DNA of 64,000 nt from Hyposmocoma kahamanoa (GCF_003589595.1 NW_020653851.1:22703425-22767424); one strand, 5' to 3'. Shown: positions 22,461 to 33,861, numbered from the stretch's first letter. Notes: generated by a model not told the origin, from the letters alone. Numbers and translations: made by a program.

Positions 22461-22589
22461 CTAGCGTAGCGAAATTACGACCAAATTGTCTTCTTTTTTC
22501 TCGTCTAGCATATACAAATCTTCTTGAATCGAGGCCAGTGAAATGATAAGAAATTGCAGTTTTAAATAATGCAGATAATTCCTACAAAT

Positions 22590-22760
22590 GATAAGGGGCG
22601 ACCAAGGCGTACTTAACACGACAAAATCGTAGACGTCGTAAAGGAGGACCGGGTCTAGAGTGACCTTAACCGATGAGCGTGTATGAAAGCACTGATGCGT
22701 ACTGATGAATTGAAAGATTGTGGCCTCTGCCTATCCCGATTAGAAAAGGGCATACGATAT
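22590..22760 (+). mobile_element. RTE-like LINE C-terminal fragment
   Basis: Plus strand GRPRRT, then DKIVDVVKEDRV and CMKALMRTDELKDCG in one frame with stops, resembling the GRPK-x-x-D-V and 'MTVDEAR' tail of RTE-type proteins. Confidence 0.45.
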
Positions 22761-23351
22761 GTGTACTAACTCGGCCTAAGTATAGAGAAACCGCGAATGT
22801 TTGCATTAGAAGACGCGGCCGGCTAATAAAAAAATCAACTACTAGATTTTATTGTGATCCATTTCCGTTTCAATGACGTTGTTTTCTCAATTGTATGTTC
22901 TCTGTCAGTAGCCATGTTGTTTGCATTCATCAAGCAATAATTCTAAATCTATCGCTTATCACGATGTGGCTTACAATACAGTAACAGTCGCTAGATATAA
23001 GAAGTTTTAGAAAATATTTTAAAAGACAGTCGAGACAAATTTATAGATAGATTCGAATCTTCTATTTATTACATTTTTATTTTTTGTATTTTTATACCTG
23101 CATTGGTTTGACAACCAGTGTAATTGGTAGTAACATCTTTTATAATAAGCACTGACGACTTATTATACTACCGTATATAATCTAATTTTGGTCATGTATA
23201 CTTTGCCATCGTAGTTTTTGATCAACAAGCGTATGCCAAGATTTTATATATTTATAGATCCAATGCTATAATTACGATTATTTTAGGTATTGTTCTCATA
23301 GGTCAATGAGATCTATAAATCCAATGCCAGAGAATTGTCTGACTGATCGTG
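22761..23351. other. Unassigned AT-rich sequence
   Basis: Contains two ATAGATCCAATGC / ATAAATCCAATGC words near 23260 and 23313; otherwise nothing. Confidence 0.45.
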
Positions 23352-23618
23352 TGAATGAGTTCGTCCAGGGAAATACTGTCGCCTTACCTATTTCTGCCGC
23401 CAAGCAGTAATGTGAGATTACTGCGTTTCGGTTTTGAAGGGTAAGGGTGCTGGTGAAATTACAGTCACTTGGGACTGATCAACTTATGTCATTGTGACTG
23501 ACGCAGAGGCAGTGCCCTTCAGATCTTTGCGATTTAAAGATCTGAACGGACCAAATGGACCAACTTGTCCCTTACCAGACGCATGATTTGTTCATCCCGT
23601 CTCACTTGATAGCATTAA
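23352..23618 (+). repeat. SINE-1 copy
   Basis: From TGAGTTCGTCCAGGGAAAT to CACTTGATAGCATTAAAA. Confidence 0.7.
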
Positions 23619-24730
23619 AATTGAAAGATTCACCTAAATCTAAAGAATCACAACCCTAGCTACAGACAGCAATGTTCATGGCAATAATACAGTGCTTATT
23701 TCTGAATAAGCTAATCTTGATTTATGAATCAGTTCTGAAGATTGCCAAATCTTCATAACAATGTCTATTAATAGTTTGTTATTCTCCACCCGACATGGAT
23801 AAAATGTATATGAAGATATGAATGCTGCGTACATAAAAACACAAACCTGCGAATATATACAGAATGCTACATACATTTGAATCAGCGCCATCTTTCGCAA
23901 AGATTTGGAACTGCTTACTCACATATGAAATCAACTGAACTACACGATGGCGAACCTAAACGATTCATGTTACCGTCAGATCAGTTCATTTTGTGTTAGT
24001 TCTCATAGATCATCATAGGTGGCAGTTTTGAGGTATTTATTTAAAATTAGCTTCTTACAAATCAATCGGCACTTGGTACAAAGTAGTGTAACTAAGTTGC
24101 TAGATTTGAAGAAAACCTTCAGTTAATTTAGTGTACCGTAGGTATTATCCACAGACCACATAAATACTAGTAGTATTATCGATGACCAATTTATTTACTG
24201 TGATGATGACGATCGTTGTGCACTATTGTGTAGGGATTTTACTTTGCTTATAATTTTATTTTTAATGATCGTTAAAGATTGTTGTAGCAATTTCTCCTTT
24301 TGAAGCTTTTCTCTGAAAATTAGAGCATAAATCAGAATGACAATTTCCTGACACTCCCCAAGATTTATATTTGTACGCGTCTATTTCTGACCGTGTAATT
24401 ATATGCTGTGACGAATGACGGCGTTTCTTGACGAATGACCACGTAAATTATCTTTACAAGTGCACTGTTAATTTGTATTTTTTTTCGTTATGCAGTCCGA
24501 AATTTTTCTTTTTTTTTTCATTTCATTGGACTGCCGTTGAGTTCTTTCTTCTTCTTGTTTCTTGCGTTTTTCAATTTGTATCTTTGCCTGCTGACCCAAT
24601 TGTTTTAATCGTACATTGTTTTGTCGCAAAACACAATCTATCTATACAATTTTTTAACTGAGTGTCATGACTTTTTATTACCATGATTCATCTATTTTTG
24701 AGTAAAAATACTCCACTGTATTCGAACAAA
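23619..24730. other. Unassigned sequence
   Basis: Open frames here are short and skewed. TGACGAATGAC occurs twice (24410 and 24430). Confidence 0.45.
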
Positions 24731-24950
24731 TCTTCTTTTGCCTGGCCTTATTCCCATTTATTTGGGGGGCCACCATCTGGTTACTCTTCTCCAAGACTGT
24801 CTGTCCTAGGTCGTATGTGGTCTTAATTGTTGCTCGCGTCGATCGTTATTAACGAGGGATCTACCACGTCTCTTGGACTGGTTACTCATGTCAAGGACTT
24901 TCCTGTGATCAACCGGTCGTCGCATATGATGTCCGTACTATCCATCAAAT
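24731..24950 (-). mobile_element. RTE-like LINE 3' UTR fragment
   Basis: TCTTCTTTTGCCTGGCCTTA, TTCCCATTTATTTGGGGGGC and TTCTCCAAGACTGTCTGTCC are standard lepidopteran RTE 3' end words. It adjoins another LINE's 3' end at 24949. Confidence 0.6.
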
Positions 24951-25110
24951 TCAAATTCAAATTCAAAATAATCTTTATTTCATAGGTAAGCATTATTACA
25001 CTTGAAATCGTCACAATGGTTAAACGCTACCGCTCATTGGTAAGGCAGATTCCCCTGAGAAGAATGAGCAAGAGACTCTAGGGGTTGCTCTTTGTAAATA
25101 ACATTTACAA
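24949..25110 (-). mobile_element. 3' end of the same LINE family with (TTTGAA)n tail
   Basis: Left edge CAAATTCAAATTCAAATTCA; AATAATCTTTATTTCATAGG, CGTCACAATGGTTAAACG, then CCTGAGAAGAATGAGCAAGA and GACTCTAGGGGTTGCTCTTT match 39815-39930. Confidence 0.7.
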
Positions 25111-25232
25111 TATTTTTTTATTTGAAACATCAGATTGAGACTACCTTCATGAGCTAAACGGGTTACTACCACGGATTTTTGTCATCCAAGTATGCAGAAA
25201 TTATATAATAACCTTTAGAAGTTGTATAATAA

Positions 25233-25730
25233 CCCATCGAGTATATAACCAGGAATAGAGACGAAATGTCATTTAATTTCTTTGAAAACTATTCTGCCAT
25301 ATCATTACTGTGACAACTGCGCTCCGATTGGCCAGCACGAATTCGAAACAATTGACCAGTTTAATTTGAGCTTTGGTATAATGTACGAAAAGTGAAAAAA
25401 TGACATATTTAATATTTAATTACCTATGAAATTTGATTCCGTTTGTTTTGTAATCAGATGTTTTGCTGTTTTTCCCATACCACCGAATAGAAGAACCCTC
25501 GATAGTTATAGATATTATCTTTATTACAATAAATCAGAATATTTTTTAAATATACGGTGAAGTACACACAGGTCCGTTGTTGGCGCTGTACTATTTCAGA
25601 TTTCTAATTTGTGATTTCAGTGCAAACGAAAGTTGATATATAAAAGTGATATAAGGCCCATTTGCCTGATGAGTTGCCAGGGATCGATGGCTCTTATTTC
25701 GTCTCTATTTCTGGTTATATACTCGATGGT
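25233..25730. mobile_element. Non-autonomous DNA transposon with ~33-bp inverted ends
   Basis: ATCGAGTATATAACCAGGAA and then TAGAGACGAAA on the left are mirrored by TTTCGTCTCTATTTCTGG and TTATATACTCGATGG on the right. 498 bp, AT-rich, non-coding; no clear target duplication. Confidence 0.65.
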
Positions 25731-25911
25731 ACCACCTAAGTCGGCTCTCTAGCAACTTTTCCGAGATAGGCCTCATTTTAAAACTGCCTCTGATGTAGAT
25801 GTTTTGACATGATCTAGTCTCGTAACGCAGTCACGAAAATGTTACGAAGGGTGGGCGGCCCTTCTTAACATTGTCATTTCCGCGCTGTGTATTTATTATA
25901 TTTAAAAAAAT

Positions 25912-26110
25912 TCATCGATCCGGCTAAAAAGCAGTTTAAAAACCATATACAAAATTCCAAAACAAGCACATAGATAAATTCGTAAGACCTGCTGGCTCTA
26001 TCCTAAGCTGAGTTGGCAGAGTGGTAGCGACGCTGAAACGACCGACGCTGTTTCAACTCCATTTGGACCGAAGTAATTTTTCTTTGTGTTTGTTCTGCCT
26101 TTGTATCAAT
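25912..26110 (+). repeat. SINE-3 copy, 5' truncated
   Basis: CGGCTAAAAAGCAGTTTAAA through a decayed tRNA-like unit to TTGTGTTTGTTCTGCCTTTG. Confidence 0.55.
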
Positions 26111-27195
26111 ACTCTTAGAGTCGTTCAATTACCCACACACCCACACTGTATAGTTTGAACTTTTCTAGACTGTTTCTCCCATTTTTAGCTTCTTTTGTTA
26201 TCACAACTTACTTTCAGTCCATTGCCTGTATTGTAAAGTCAACAATCTCGTAATGGGGAACCAGCAAAAGCATTTGACAATGTAACATATTAGCCAAAAT
26301 ACGAATCAAAGGAATGGCGCTTTGAATCGTGGGAGGAATTAACTATCAAGCATTCTAAAACTCTCGAGGTATTTATTTTCATCTATCACGCATTCCAATG
26401 TTTTATTTCTTATTAAATATTTGCTGTTTCTTGAATGTTTTAGTCGAAGAACCAATTTTTTTCTTACCATGTGAAAATGTGAGAATTATTGTATCTATTA
26501 TACAATACTATTTAATATTTTTTATCAGTAGTCTGCAATTTTTTGCTGTTTGACAAAGTCTTTAAAATAATGGGGTTTGTAATAACATTTTACATCATAA
26601 TGTCATAAAAGGTTTTTCCTTTACCTAACATTTAATATTTCTTCACTTCTGACATTCACGATTATGTAGGTGTCATTGTAGATTAGTGAAATGACTTGAC
26701 CGTTAAGTTAAAAATTTAGAATATGTTTACGAAAGAGTAAAAAAAAATATTTATAACAAAATTGGGTTCCTCAGGGCGGCCTACTGGGGCCATAGTTAAA
26801 ATATCCACCTCCCTTAAACCTTAAAATAAACCAATCAATCTTTCACACAAACAGTTCTAAAAACATTGTAACAACCAACGCGTAGCGACAATGTTGTCAA
26901 CAGAACTAATAAAGAACAACGTTTTGGAGCAACTTTGCCGCGTTTCCGAGAACCGCCAGTTCGGGTGCCGGCCCTGAACCAGTTAACTAATAATCTAATA
27001 ATACACCACTGGAAATCCCGTTACGTCATCAGAACATTAGTGTACTACATTCGCATTAACTTTTGGGTTGCATTACCTACTTTAGTTTCGAGAGCACTAG
27101 TGTGGAACAAGACGTAGCTGAAGACATTTTTGAACTTGAGTTTGTCTATTTGTATCGCACCTAAACCAACGCAATGCAGTAGCAGTAGACTCCAT
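26111..27195. other. Unassigned AT-rich sequence
   Basis: A GC-richer patch at 26935-27000 has a short open frame with no start or splice support. Confidence 0.4.
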
Positions 27196-27465
27196 GTGAA
27201 AGGGTTAGTGCAGGAAAGTACTGCCCTTTCCTATTTCTGCCTCCAAGCTGTAATGTGAGCAATACGATCCGGTTGCAAAGATTAAGGATACTGGTGAAAT
27301 TACAAGCACATGGGACTTGTCAACTTATGTCTCAGGGTGATGAGCGCATTGTCTCGGACCTTTGCGATTTAAAGCTCTGAGTGAGACTGCAACAGTTATG
27401 GACAGGCTTGTTGCTTGCCACCAGGTGCACAAATTGTTCGTCCATACACTTAGCATCATGTCAAC
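27196..27465 (+). repeat. SINE-1 copy, diverged 3' end
   Basis: From GTGAAAGGGTTAGTGCAGG to GTCCATACACTTAGCATCAT. The short open frames within it are not genes. Confidence 0.65.
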
Positions 27466-27620
27466 ATGTACCCACTTTGGACTCCTATTTTCAGACAACG
27501 ATTATTCTTCAAAACGATTTTCTTCTTTCGTTAATGTTCCTAAAAAGTCGTTTAGTTCGAATTTCGATCGAAGATTCCTCGAAATATTTTCTGCAATATG
27601 TATGTTTCTTTAAACCAACA

Positions 27621-28262
27621 TTTTGGGCGCAGGGCCCATGGTCATGAATGAGATGGTAAGGTCATCAATCAGTTATGTAAAATATTAATGCAAACCACCC
27701 TGTTCTTAGTAATAGTTACAAAATTTATTAATTAAATACCTTATTTTTAATTTTCCAAAGAATATTCGAATGTACGCTTCTTACATTTTACGAAATATTT
27801 TATTTTAACAATATGAATTTTGTAATTATTAATACAAAGATCGAACACTCAGAAAAAACCCGTAGATCCGGCCGGATTCGAAACGACGTCTTCTAGCTTA
27901 CCGTGCCAGACGCTATACCACGGAACTTACCAGCGGACCTCACGAATTTTTTAATCTGTTTGTTGTCGGGTCTTTGGATTTGTTTTTTTCAATGACTTTT
28001 TAGCCGTAGCGCCATCTATGAGAAATCTTAATTATTCCGTTACCCAGTTTCACCTTTACAGCTCCCAGCCCTGGCTAGAGATGTCGCTATTCAACGTATT
28101 TAAATTTTTATTCAATAAAAAATTAAATATGAATTTTTCCTAATTTATTATGAATTAGAAATAAATTAAAACATATATTAGTTCGTACTGCAGTCTTATT
28201 AATGTTTTGGTTTGTTAACAAAAATAATATGCGATTTAGATCCGAAAAAATAGTTCCATTTC
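27621..28262 (-). mobile_element. Penelope 3' UTR fragment split by SINE-3
   Basis: 27640-27821 (AATGCAAACCACCCTGTTCT, TTAATTAAATACCTTA) and 28126-28210 (AAATTAAAACATATATTAG, GTACTGCAGTC) correspond to contiguous sequence at 38920-39115. SINE-3 with its duplication lies between. From 28238 a plus-sense terminal piece follows (GCGATTTAGATCCGAAAAAA). Confidence 0.65.
27822..28125 (-). repeat. SINE-3 copy with 12-bp TSD inside a Penelope fragment
   Basis: 304 bp, reverse, bounded by AATATGAATTTT at 27810-27821 and 28126-28137. The tRNA-like unit (GATCCGGCCGGATTCGAAAC mirrored) is at about 27868-27925. Clean ends make this the reference copy. Confidence 0.8.
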
Positions 28263-28279
28263 CTATGTATTAGCACGTA

Positions 28280-28484
28280 TGCGCATTGCATCCATTTCGT
28301 ATTCGTTCCAAATTCGAGACTAATACAAAACTGGAAAACTGGTCCGAGTTTTCTAGATTTGTGTTAGTCTCGGATGTCGCTTGTGCATTGAGAGCATTTG
28401 CGCACTACGTAGGGTTCGTATTTGTTCCGAATTCGAGAAATGACAGTCCGAAATGTGACAGGGATCATTTTATCTTTTTTTAAT
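28280..28484. repeat. Repeat 'G', copy 1
   Basis: CTGGTCCGAGTTTTCTAGAT, TTAGTCTCGGATGTCGCTTG and AATGTGACAGGGATCATTTT; related to 29260-29512. Confidence 0.5.
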
Positions 28485-29080
28485 TTATTTTATTTCAAGC
28501 AAATTTTATAAAAAACGACGCTTCTTTATCGCCAGGTAAAAAACTTAGTGGTTTAACCACCTAGCGATGAGCTAACAAGCTCGACACTTAAATTAACTTA
28601 ATTCACTATAATATTAATTAATTATAGAGTATATATCTACATTTACATAAGTACTATAGATAATATGCAACAAACCAAGATGGTGTCTCTTTAAAACAGT
28701 TTTGCATTTCTTGACATTACCCTCAATGTTACTTAGCACTGCGCCTGGTAGACCGTTCAGAATTTCTGATATACGAATAGAATTTTAACTTTATCAAATA
28801 CATTTAAATCTCTACAGTAACCAAATAATTTGTCATAGTTATACTTAAACTTTGATTTTACGTTGTAAAGAACAATTAAGTTTAACAAACATAGCTGTAG
28901 TTTATAGATATTGTTCAAGTGAGTCTGATAAGTGCGTCCATAGCTACATAAACCATACTTTATTACGGAGTCGGCAAGAAACATATAAATCATTCTGAGT
29001 GATTTATACGGAAGTTTGTATTTCAATATAGACAGTTTGCCGCAAAGGCTCTTATGGTCATATTCCAGAACTCTACTCAA
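28485..29080 (-). mobile_element. LINE remnant: RT thumb region plus 3' UTR
   Basis: Minus strand 29080-28757 is open for 107 codons: HKSLCGKLSILKYKLPYKSL, RMIYMFLADSVIKYGLCSYG, then YKLQLCLLNLIVLYNVKSKF and the FDKVKILFVYQ tail, a jockey/CR1-type RT thumb. 28756-28500 is a non-coding 3' UTR containing the CACCTAGCGATGAGCTAACA hairpin region. The 5' side is cut by palindromic MITE P3. Confidence 0.7.
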
Positions 29081-29230
29081 TACTCAAGTCAGGACTTGAG
29101 TATTGCAATGAGCACTGGAAATCATACTCAAGTTCTTGCCACTAGGGTCGTATTTCCAGTGCTTGAAATCATACTCAAGTCTGCTTAAATCCTGACTTGA
29201 GCATTGAGTAGAGTTCGGGAATACGACCCT
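29055..29230. mobile_element. Palindromic MITE 'P3', copy 1
   Basis: Same mirrored CTCTACTCAATxCTCAAGTC / GACTTGAGCATTGAGTAGAG arms as the copy at 42468. It lies at the 5' edge of a LINE reverse-transcriptase remnant. Confidence 0.7.
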
Positions 29231-29259
29231 GAGTTTGTTACATAATACGTGATCTATGT

Positions 29260-29512
29260 GTGATCTCTAGGTGACATGCTCTCTAGGTGTATTCGAATCC
29301 GAGAATTCGGATTCTCGCATTCGAATCGGACGGACTTAGTGCACAAGCGACTTCCACAGTGGGTCCGAGTTTTCTGAATTTGTATAGTCTCGGATACAGA
29401 ACGATTAGAATTCGAGAAAATACTATAATCGCTTGTACACTTAGAGATAAAATGATCTCTGTGACATTTAGGACCGTAATTTCGCGGACTCGGAACTGAC
29501 ACGATTAGGACG
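29260..29512. repeat. Repeat 'G', copy 2, palindromic
   Basis: CTTAGTGCACAAGCGACTTC is mirrored by ATAATCGCTTGTACACTTAG around TGGGTCCGAGTTTTCTGAAT. Ends AGATAAAATGATCTCTGTGA. Confidence 0.5.
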
Positions 29513-29515
29513 CAG

Positions 29516-29552
29516 TATCAGTAACAATCGCGAAAACCAAAGAACTTTCTAG
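29516..29552 (+). mobile_element. Penelope terminal scrap
   Basis: GTAACAATCGCGAAAACCAA matches the terminal word at 31735-31757. Confidence 0.4.
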
Positions 29553-29686
29553 AAAGTGAAAGAATTTTCTGCAATCGTTCCTTCTTTTCTTTTTCTCTTT
29601 ATTTATGCTCTCAGATTAAATGAATTGCTTCAGTAACTCAAATAGCATGTCACTACTAAAATTCCCATCCACTTGACCAGTCATAA

Positions 29687-29860
29687 TCACAAATTCTTTT
29701 AATACCGCAATGCACCTTGGACGCGGCTAGTCTCCGCTGCCAAGCTGTCGAGAAGTCCCTATTAATCACCTCGAACAAACTACACAATACCCAACAGCTT
29801 TACCAACGTGCAACAGATGAAACAGATTTAACGTTAGCGAATATCATTTTCGTTAACTAG
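29687..29860 (+). pseudogene. Protein-like open segment of unknown origin
   Basis: Between an in-frame TAA at 29684 and TAG at 29858 the frame is open for 57 codons and reads as a helical, balanced peptide (LIPQCTLDAASLRCQAVEKS, then LLITSNKLHNTQQLYQRATD). There is no start codon and no convincing acceptor. The sequence is not seen elsewhere in the window. It could be a decayed mobile-element protein or an isolated exon. Confidence 0.2.
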
Positions 29861-30028
29861 CTCGTTGATCATCATGTTTTTGACATGGTCTAATGAAAAA
29901 CCTGCCCTTGGTGTCTTGTACAGTTATATGAATAAAAACGAACGTTTCAAAGTCGTATAGTAGAGGTTTTGATATTTTTACAGCACTTTAAAGATTTTAT
30001 GTGCTATAAGTGCTACGCTTAAATTTTT

Positions 30029-30160
30029 TTTACATGACGGGATGAATAAGTCGTGTGTCAGGTGGTAAGCCACACGCCTGTTCATAACAGTAGCACTGTA
30101 ACTAAGAGCTTTAATACCTACATGAAGTGGCAGTTCTTCGTTTACAAGGAGCTCTAATGC
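30029..30160 (-). repeat. SINE-1 copy, internally deleted, reverse
   Basis: The mirrored 3' block (GACGGGATGAATAAGTCGTG) is joined directly to the mirrored 5' block (ACAAGGAGCTC); the middle ~130 bases are missing. Confidence 0.6.
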
Positions 30161-30376
30161 CACAAATTTACATCTAAAAATATTACAAATACTGACTTAT
30201 AATTATAACAGATAACCTTTGTACTTTATCTGTAGCAGTGTCTCAGATATGCCTATCTTGGAAAAAATCTGATATATTATGATAGCTTTTCTTAATCCAG
30301 AAATTCTTTAACTGTATGATGATTTTTTTTTTCAAATTTTTTATATAATTAGGGATGTGACTATTATACTTTTTTT

Positions 30377-30660
30377 TTTTTTACAATGTCAAATGACGGG
30401 ACGAACAAGTCGTTCGCCTGATGGTAAGCTACACGCCTGTCCATAACAGTGGCAGTCGCAAAAGTCTAAGGGGCACTGCCACTGCACACGGCACCTTGAG
30501 ACATGAGTTGACAAGTCCCATGTGCCTGTAATTTCACCAGCACCCTTGCCCTTCAAAACTGGAACACAGTAACGCTGACATTACTGCTTGGCGGCAGAAG
30601 TAGGTAAGGTGGCAGTGCTACCCTGGACGAGCTCTTTCACAAGGAGCTCTGCTGCTACTA
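30377..30660 (-). repeat. SINE-1 copy, full length, reverse
   Basis: The best complete example: a T-run at 30370-30382, then all blocks mirrored to CAAGGAGCTCTGCTGCTACTA. Confidence 0.75.
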
Positions 30661-30751
30661 AACATTGAATGTAGAGCATATGAAAATAGTTTTAAACCAG
30701 TGTCGTATTAATTTTAATGGAATGTATAAGTCTGTATATTTGTAAACGTAT

Positions 30752-30918
30752 TCGTCGGCGTGCCATCTACTCGCTATTGAAGAACAGAATACCAAAAAAC
30801 TGTAGTAGTAGCTGTAATGGCGATGGCTAGCTATTGACAAGGCAGTAATCTTAACTTTTAGCAGAATACCAAACGTAAAAAATCCTGATATTGACATTCT
30901 ATTGACACTTGTCGTCAT
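30752..30918 (+). repeat. Repeat 'K', copy 1
   Basis: GTGCCATCTACTCGCTATTG, AAGAACAGAATACC and AGAATACCAAACGTAAAAAA TCCTGA; related to 34446-34588. Confidence 0.5.
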
Positions 30919-31189
30919 TGAGACGCCACTGATTAAATTGCAGTTATTATAATATTTGTTACTATGCTAAAAACTAGTTGCCATTGCAATTTCGTCTCAA
31001 AAGAGTGACAGTGGGATAGCAGTGATGGTATTCATTCATTTAATTACTTATAATAATGATGATTTATTTTCAGACAACAAAAGTCCAGCTTCATTAAGTA
31101 ACAATGCTATGAATTAAAATTGTTAGTTATCAAAATTTTTAAATCACAATCTAAACAAAACTCGAATAATAAATACAAATGTCAAAATT

Positions 31190-31770
31190 GCGAGCATGTC
31201 ATGGATAAACCTATACATTAAATGAAGTTTGACAAACCCCAGGTACTTGCAAAAGAAGTCCGTTATCTACCCAGGATGCTGCGAGAGGCCATTGAAATTA
31301 AAAAACATCCTAATTTCTACATGGAAGATGGTTTCTACGTACCACCAGTATTTCCTCTGATGAAAAATCCCAAACAGACATAAGACTGCAGTACTAATTA
31401 ATATATTTTAGTTTATTCTAATTTCTATTATTAATTAATAATAAATAGAACTTAATAAATATTCATACAATAAAATAATTTTTAAAACTTTATGTAGCGT
31501 AAATTGGAATGTTTTCTTTGTAGTATTATAAATAAGGTATTTAATTAATAACTATTGTAACTATAGTGGAAAAAATAGGGTGGTTTGCATTAATATTAGA
31601 AATAACTGGTTGAAGACTGTACCACCTCAGTCAACCGTGACCATGAGACCTGTAAAGGGCCCGAAACGTCGGTTTGTTTGAAAAAACAAATATACGCGAT
31701 TTAATTCCGGAAAAATAGTTTCATTTCCTATGTGTAACAATCGCAAAAACCTAAGAACTCGATAAATTAA
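31190..31770 (+). mobile_element. Penelope-like element, C-terminal and 3' end
   Basis: From 31222 the plus strand encodes a 53-codon piece, MKFDKPQVLAKEVRYLPRML then REAIEIKKHPNFYMEDGFY, ending in TAA at 31381. EARYLPR-x-REAIEI-KHPNF-x-x-EDGF is the conserved C-terminal end of the GIY-YIG endonuclease in Penelope elements. A TAA immediately before the ATG interrupts the frame. The 3' UTR follows and ends with GACCTGTAAAGGGCCCGAAA-like sequence at about 31649-31668 and the TCCGGAAAAATAGTTTCATT motif. Confidence 0.8.
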
Positions 31771-31824
31771 ATTAATAACAAAAACTTTAAATGTCATATT
31801 TAAAACTTAAATGTCATAAAATAT

Positions 31825-32060
31825 TACAAATTATGCATAACATGAGCCTTGCCGCAATGAGCGAGGTACGGGCAGTTGAGTCTATTTGCAATTGTGGTCA
31901 GGATGGTGTTGGAGCTGACAACGACTCTACGCGCCAGTAACGTGCAGCGCTTGCGCATCGTTGTGTAGAAACAATCCACCCGCCGCCGCTCCGCAAACAT
32001 CCAAGACGCACTGCAGTAGTGACGCAGCCCCATTAGTACCCGCTTTGTTGTACTGTTTCT
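31825..32060 (-). mobile_element. Probable LINE/transposon protein remnant
   Basis: Minus strand is open with LMGLRHYCSASWMFAERRRV, then KRCTLLARRVVVSSNTILTT and IANRLNCPYLAHCGKAH, a GC-richer, protein-like stretch. It resembles a conserved segment (KRxxSLLxRVRxSSNSIL) I associate with lepidopteran mobile elements, but I cannot place it exactly. Confidence 0.45.
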
Positions 32061-32303
32061 GAGTGTAGTTAACTCACAAGCTGTTTGAGTACAGAGACGT
32101 GGGACGAGTGAATTAGTGTTGTTAAAAAACCGATTTTTCTCTGAGGTGAAAAAAAATAAATAAAAAAAAGCTTGAAAAGAAACCGTTTTTTCTGGAGAAC
32201 GTTTTCTTTTTAAAAGTATGAAAATAAAAATATGACAATTGTATTCTTTTACTACATTTCCTCTTTTGTTGTTAATAATATTTTTCATAGATAAATTGCT
32301 CAA

Positions 32304-33345
32304 AATAAATGGGCAACACTCGTAGTGTTGTCAATTTGTGGCGAATTCCTCGAATTGCGGGGAATTTCAACTCGATTGCCCAATCGATTCTGTGGGATTG
32401 ACGCTATGTGGGGAAAATGCGCGAATTCTAACATTTTGCCTTTTTTTTAAATCTATTTATTGCTGTTGCATCGCTACTTTGATGATTACTGATAAAAACA
32501 CTACTTATGTATTTATCTAATAGCGACATCAATATTTTTTTTTCACATCACACACAACCCTTATATAGCAACATTCACATAGAATTATTCGCAAGCCGCT
32601 TATATAAAATTATTCGGTAGGATTTGAATGAAGGAAACGAAGACACAGAAAATTTTGATGACATTACAAGTGTGGGTAACAACTGTTACAGTAGTAACTC
32701 TAGTAACACCACAAATGAAGATTACATACATTCATATACATATACAGGCTAGTTTTAGTAGTAGGTTAATTTTCGGTTTTAGTGAATATTTATATAAAAA
32801 TACAAGTTGAAACGCGTTACTTCCTTGTGGAATGTGATGTTAGTATCTATTTTATGTTTATCTGACGTATTTTTACACTATTTACCGCACATTTCGTCAT
32901 TTTTACCTAAAATTCTGGAGCTGTTCGCGTTGCAAGTTGACCTTGAGCACTGAAGGCCCGCCCGCTCGTGTAAGCCCTTTTGGCGCGCTTCAATTTGCCT
33001 CACTTAGCGTGTGTGGACTAGGTTTCTATGCGTTATTATTCTAAGGTTATATATACATGTATTCATATATATATATTCTTCAAACAGAAGTTAGTGTGTC
33101 ATTTTATTTCAGGTATTTCATTTTACTTTTTCTGAAAAAAAAAAAGTAGGGCTGTGTTTCTCTTTCATGTCTTTTTTCAAAAATGTGAAAATAAAATTGG
33201 TTTTTTTTTTTTCAAATTACAACTTTACAGTGAACAAACCTGCTGGCTATCATGTTGGCTCTAACAGATAGCACTCTGCCCTCTCTCTCTCTCGAATGAT
33301 CGATATTGCCTTACTAAAACTTTTAGCAGCAGATGGGCTATTTAT
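32304..33345. other. Unassigned AT-rich sequence
   Basis: TATATA-rich at 33046-33080, (CT)n at 33281-33293; nothing else. Confidence 0.45.
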
Positions 33346-33638
33346 GAAAGGGTTCGACCTGGCAAGTACTGCCACCTTACCTATTTCTGCCGCCAAGCAA
33401 TAATGTTAGCATTACTGCGTTCCAGTTTTGAAGGGTAAGGGTGTTGGTGAAATTACATGTACATGGGACTTGTCAACTGGGAAATGTCTCAGGGTGTCGG
33501 GCGCAGTGGCCCCTCAGATCTTTGCACTGCAATTGTTATGGACAGCTCTGAGTGGCACTACAATAGTTATGGACAGGCGTGAGCAGACCATCAGGCGCGC
33601 GACTTGTTCGTTCCGTCACTTGATGTTACAAAAAACAA
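33346..33638 (+). repeat. SINE-1 copy with internal duplication
   Basis: Near full length. The 'GCACT(g/a)CAAT(t/a)GTTATGGACAG' block occurs twice (33525-33545 and 33556-33576). Confidence 0.65.
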
Positions 33639-33828
33639 AAACTACCATGGAACTTATTATATATCCTAATTTTTATCTCGTTTAATCAACAATTTAGTCT
33701 TCAAATTAAACTTAGGTAATACTATAATCTAGCCAAATTCGATGTAGAATATTTAATACAAAACGTTGCTAAGCAAGCAATGATGGCATAGGAAAAGAAT
33801 TTTTTTTTCAATGTTCATTATAACTTAT

Positions 33829-33861
33829 AGTGCAAGCCTTATAATTTATAAGGCTTGCACT
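33829..33861. repeat. Perfect 16-bp palindrome, 1-base centre
   Basis: AGTGCAAGCCTTATAA, T, TTATAAGGCTTGCACT. No gene or transposon end is evident beside it. Confidence 0.9.

Noticed and set aside
31824..32303. 159-codon host gene on the minus strand
   Set aside because: Only the C-terminal ~75 codons look protein-like and resemble mobile-element sequence; the N-terminal part is AT-rich low complexity.
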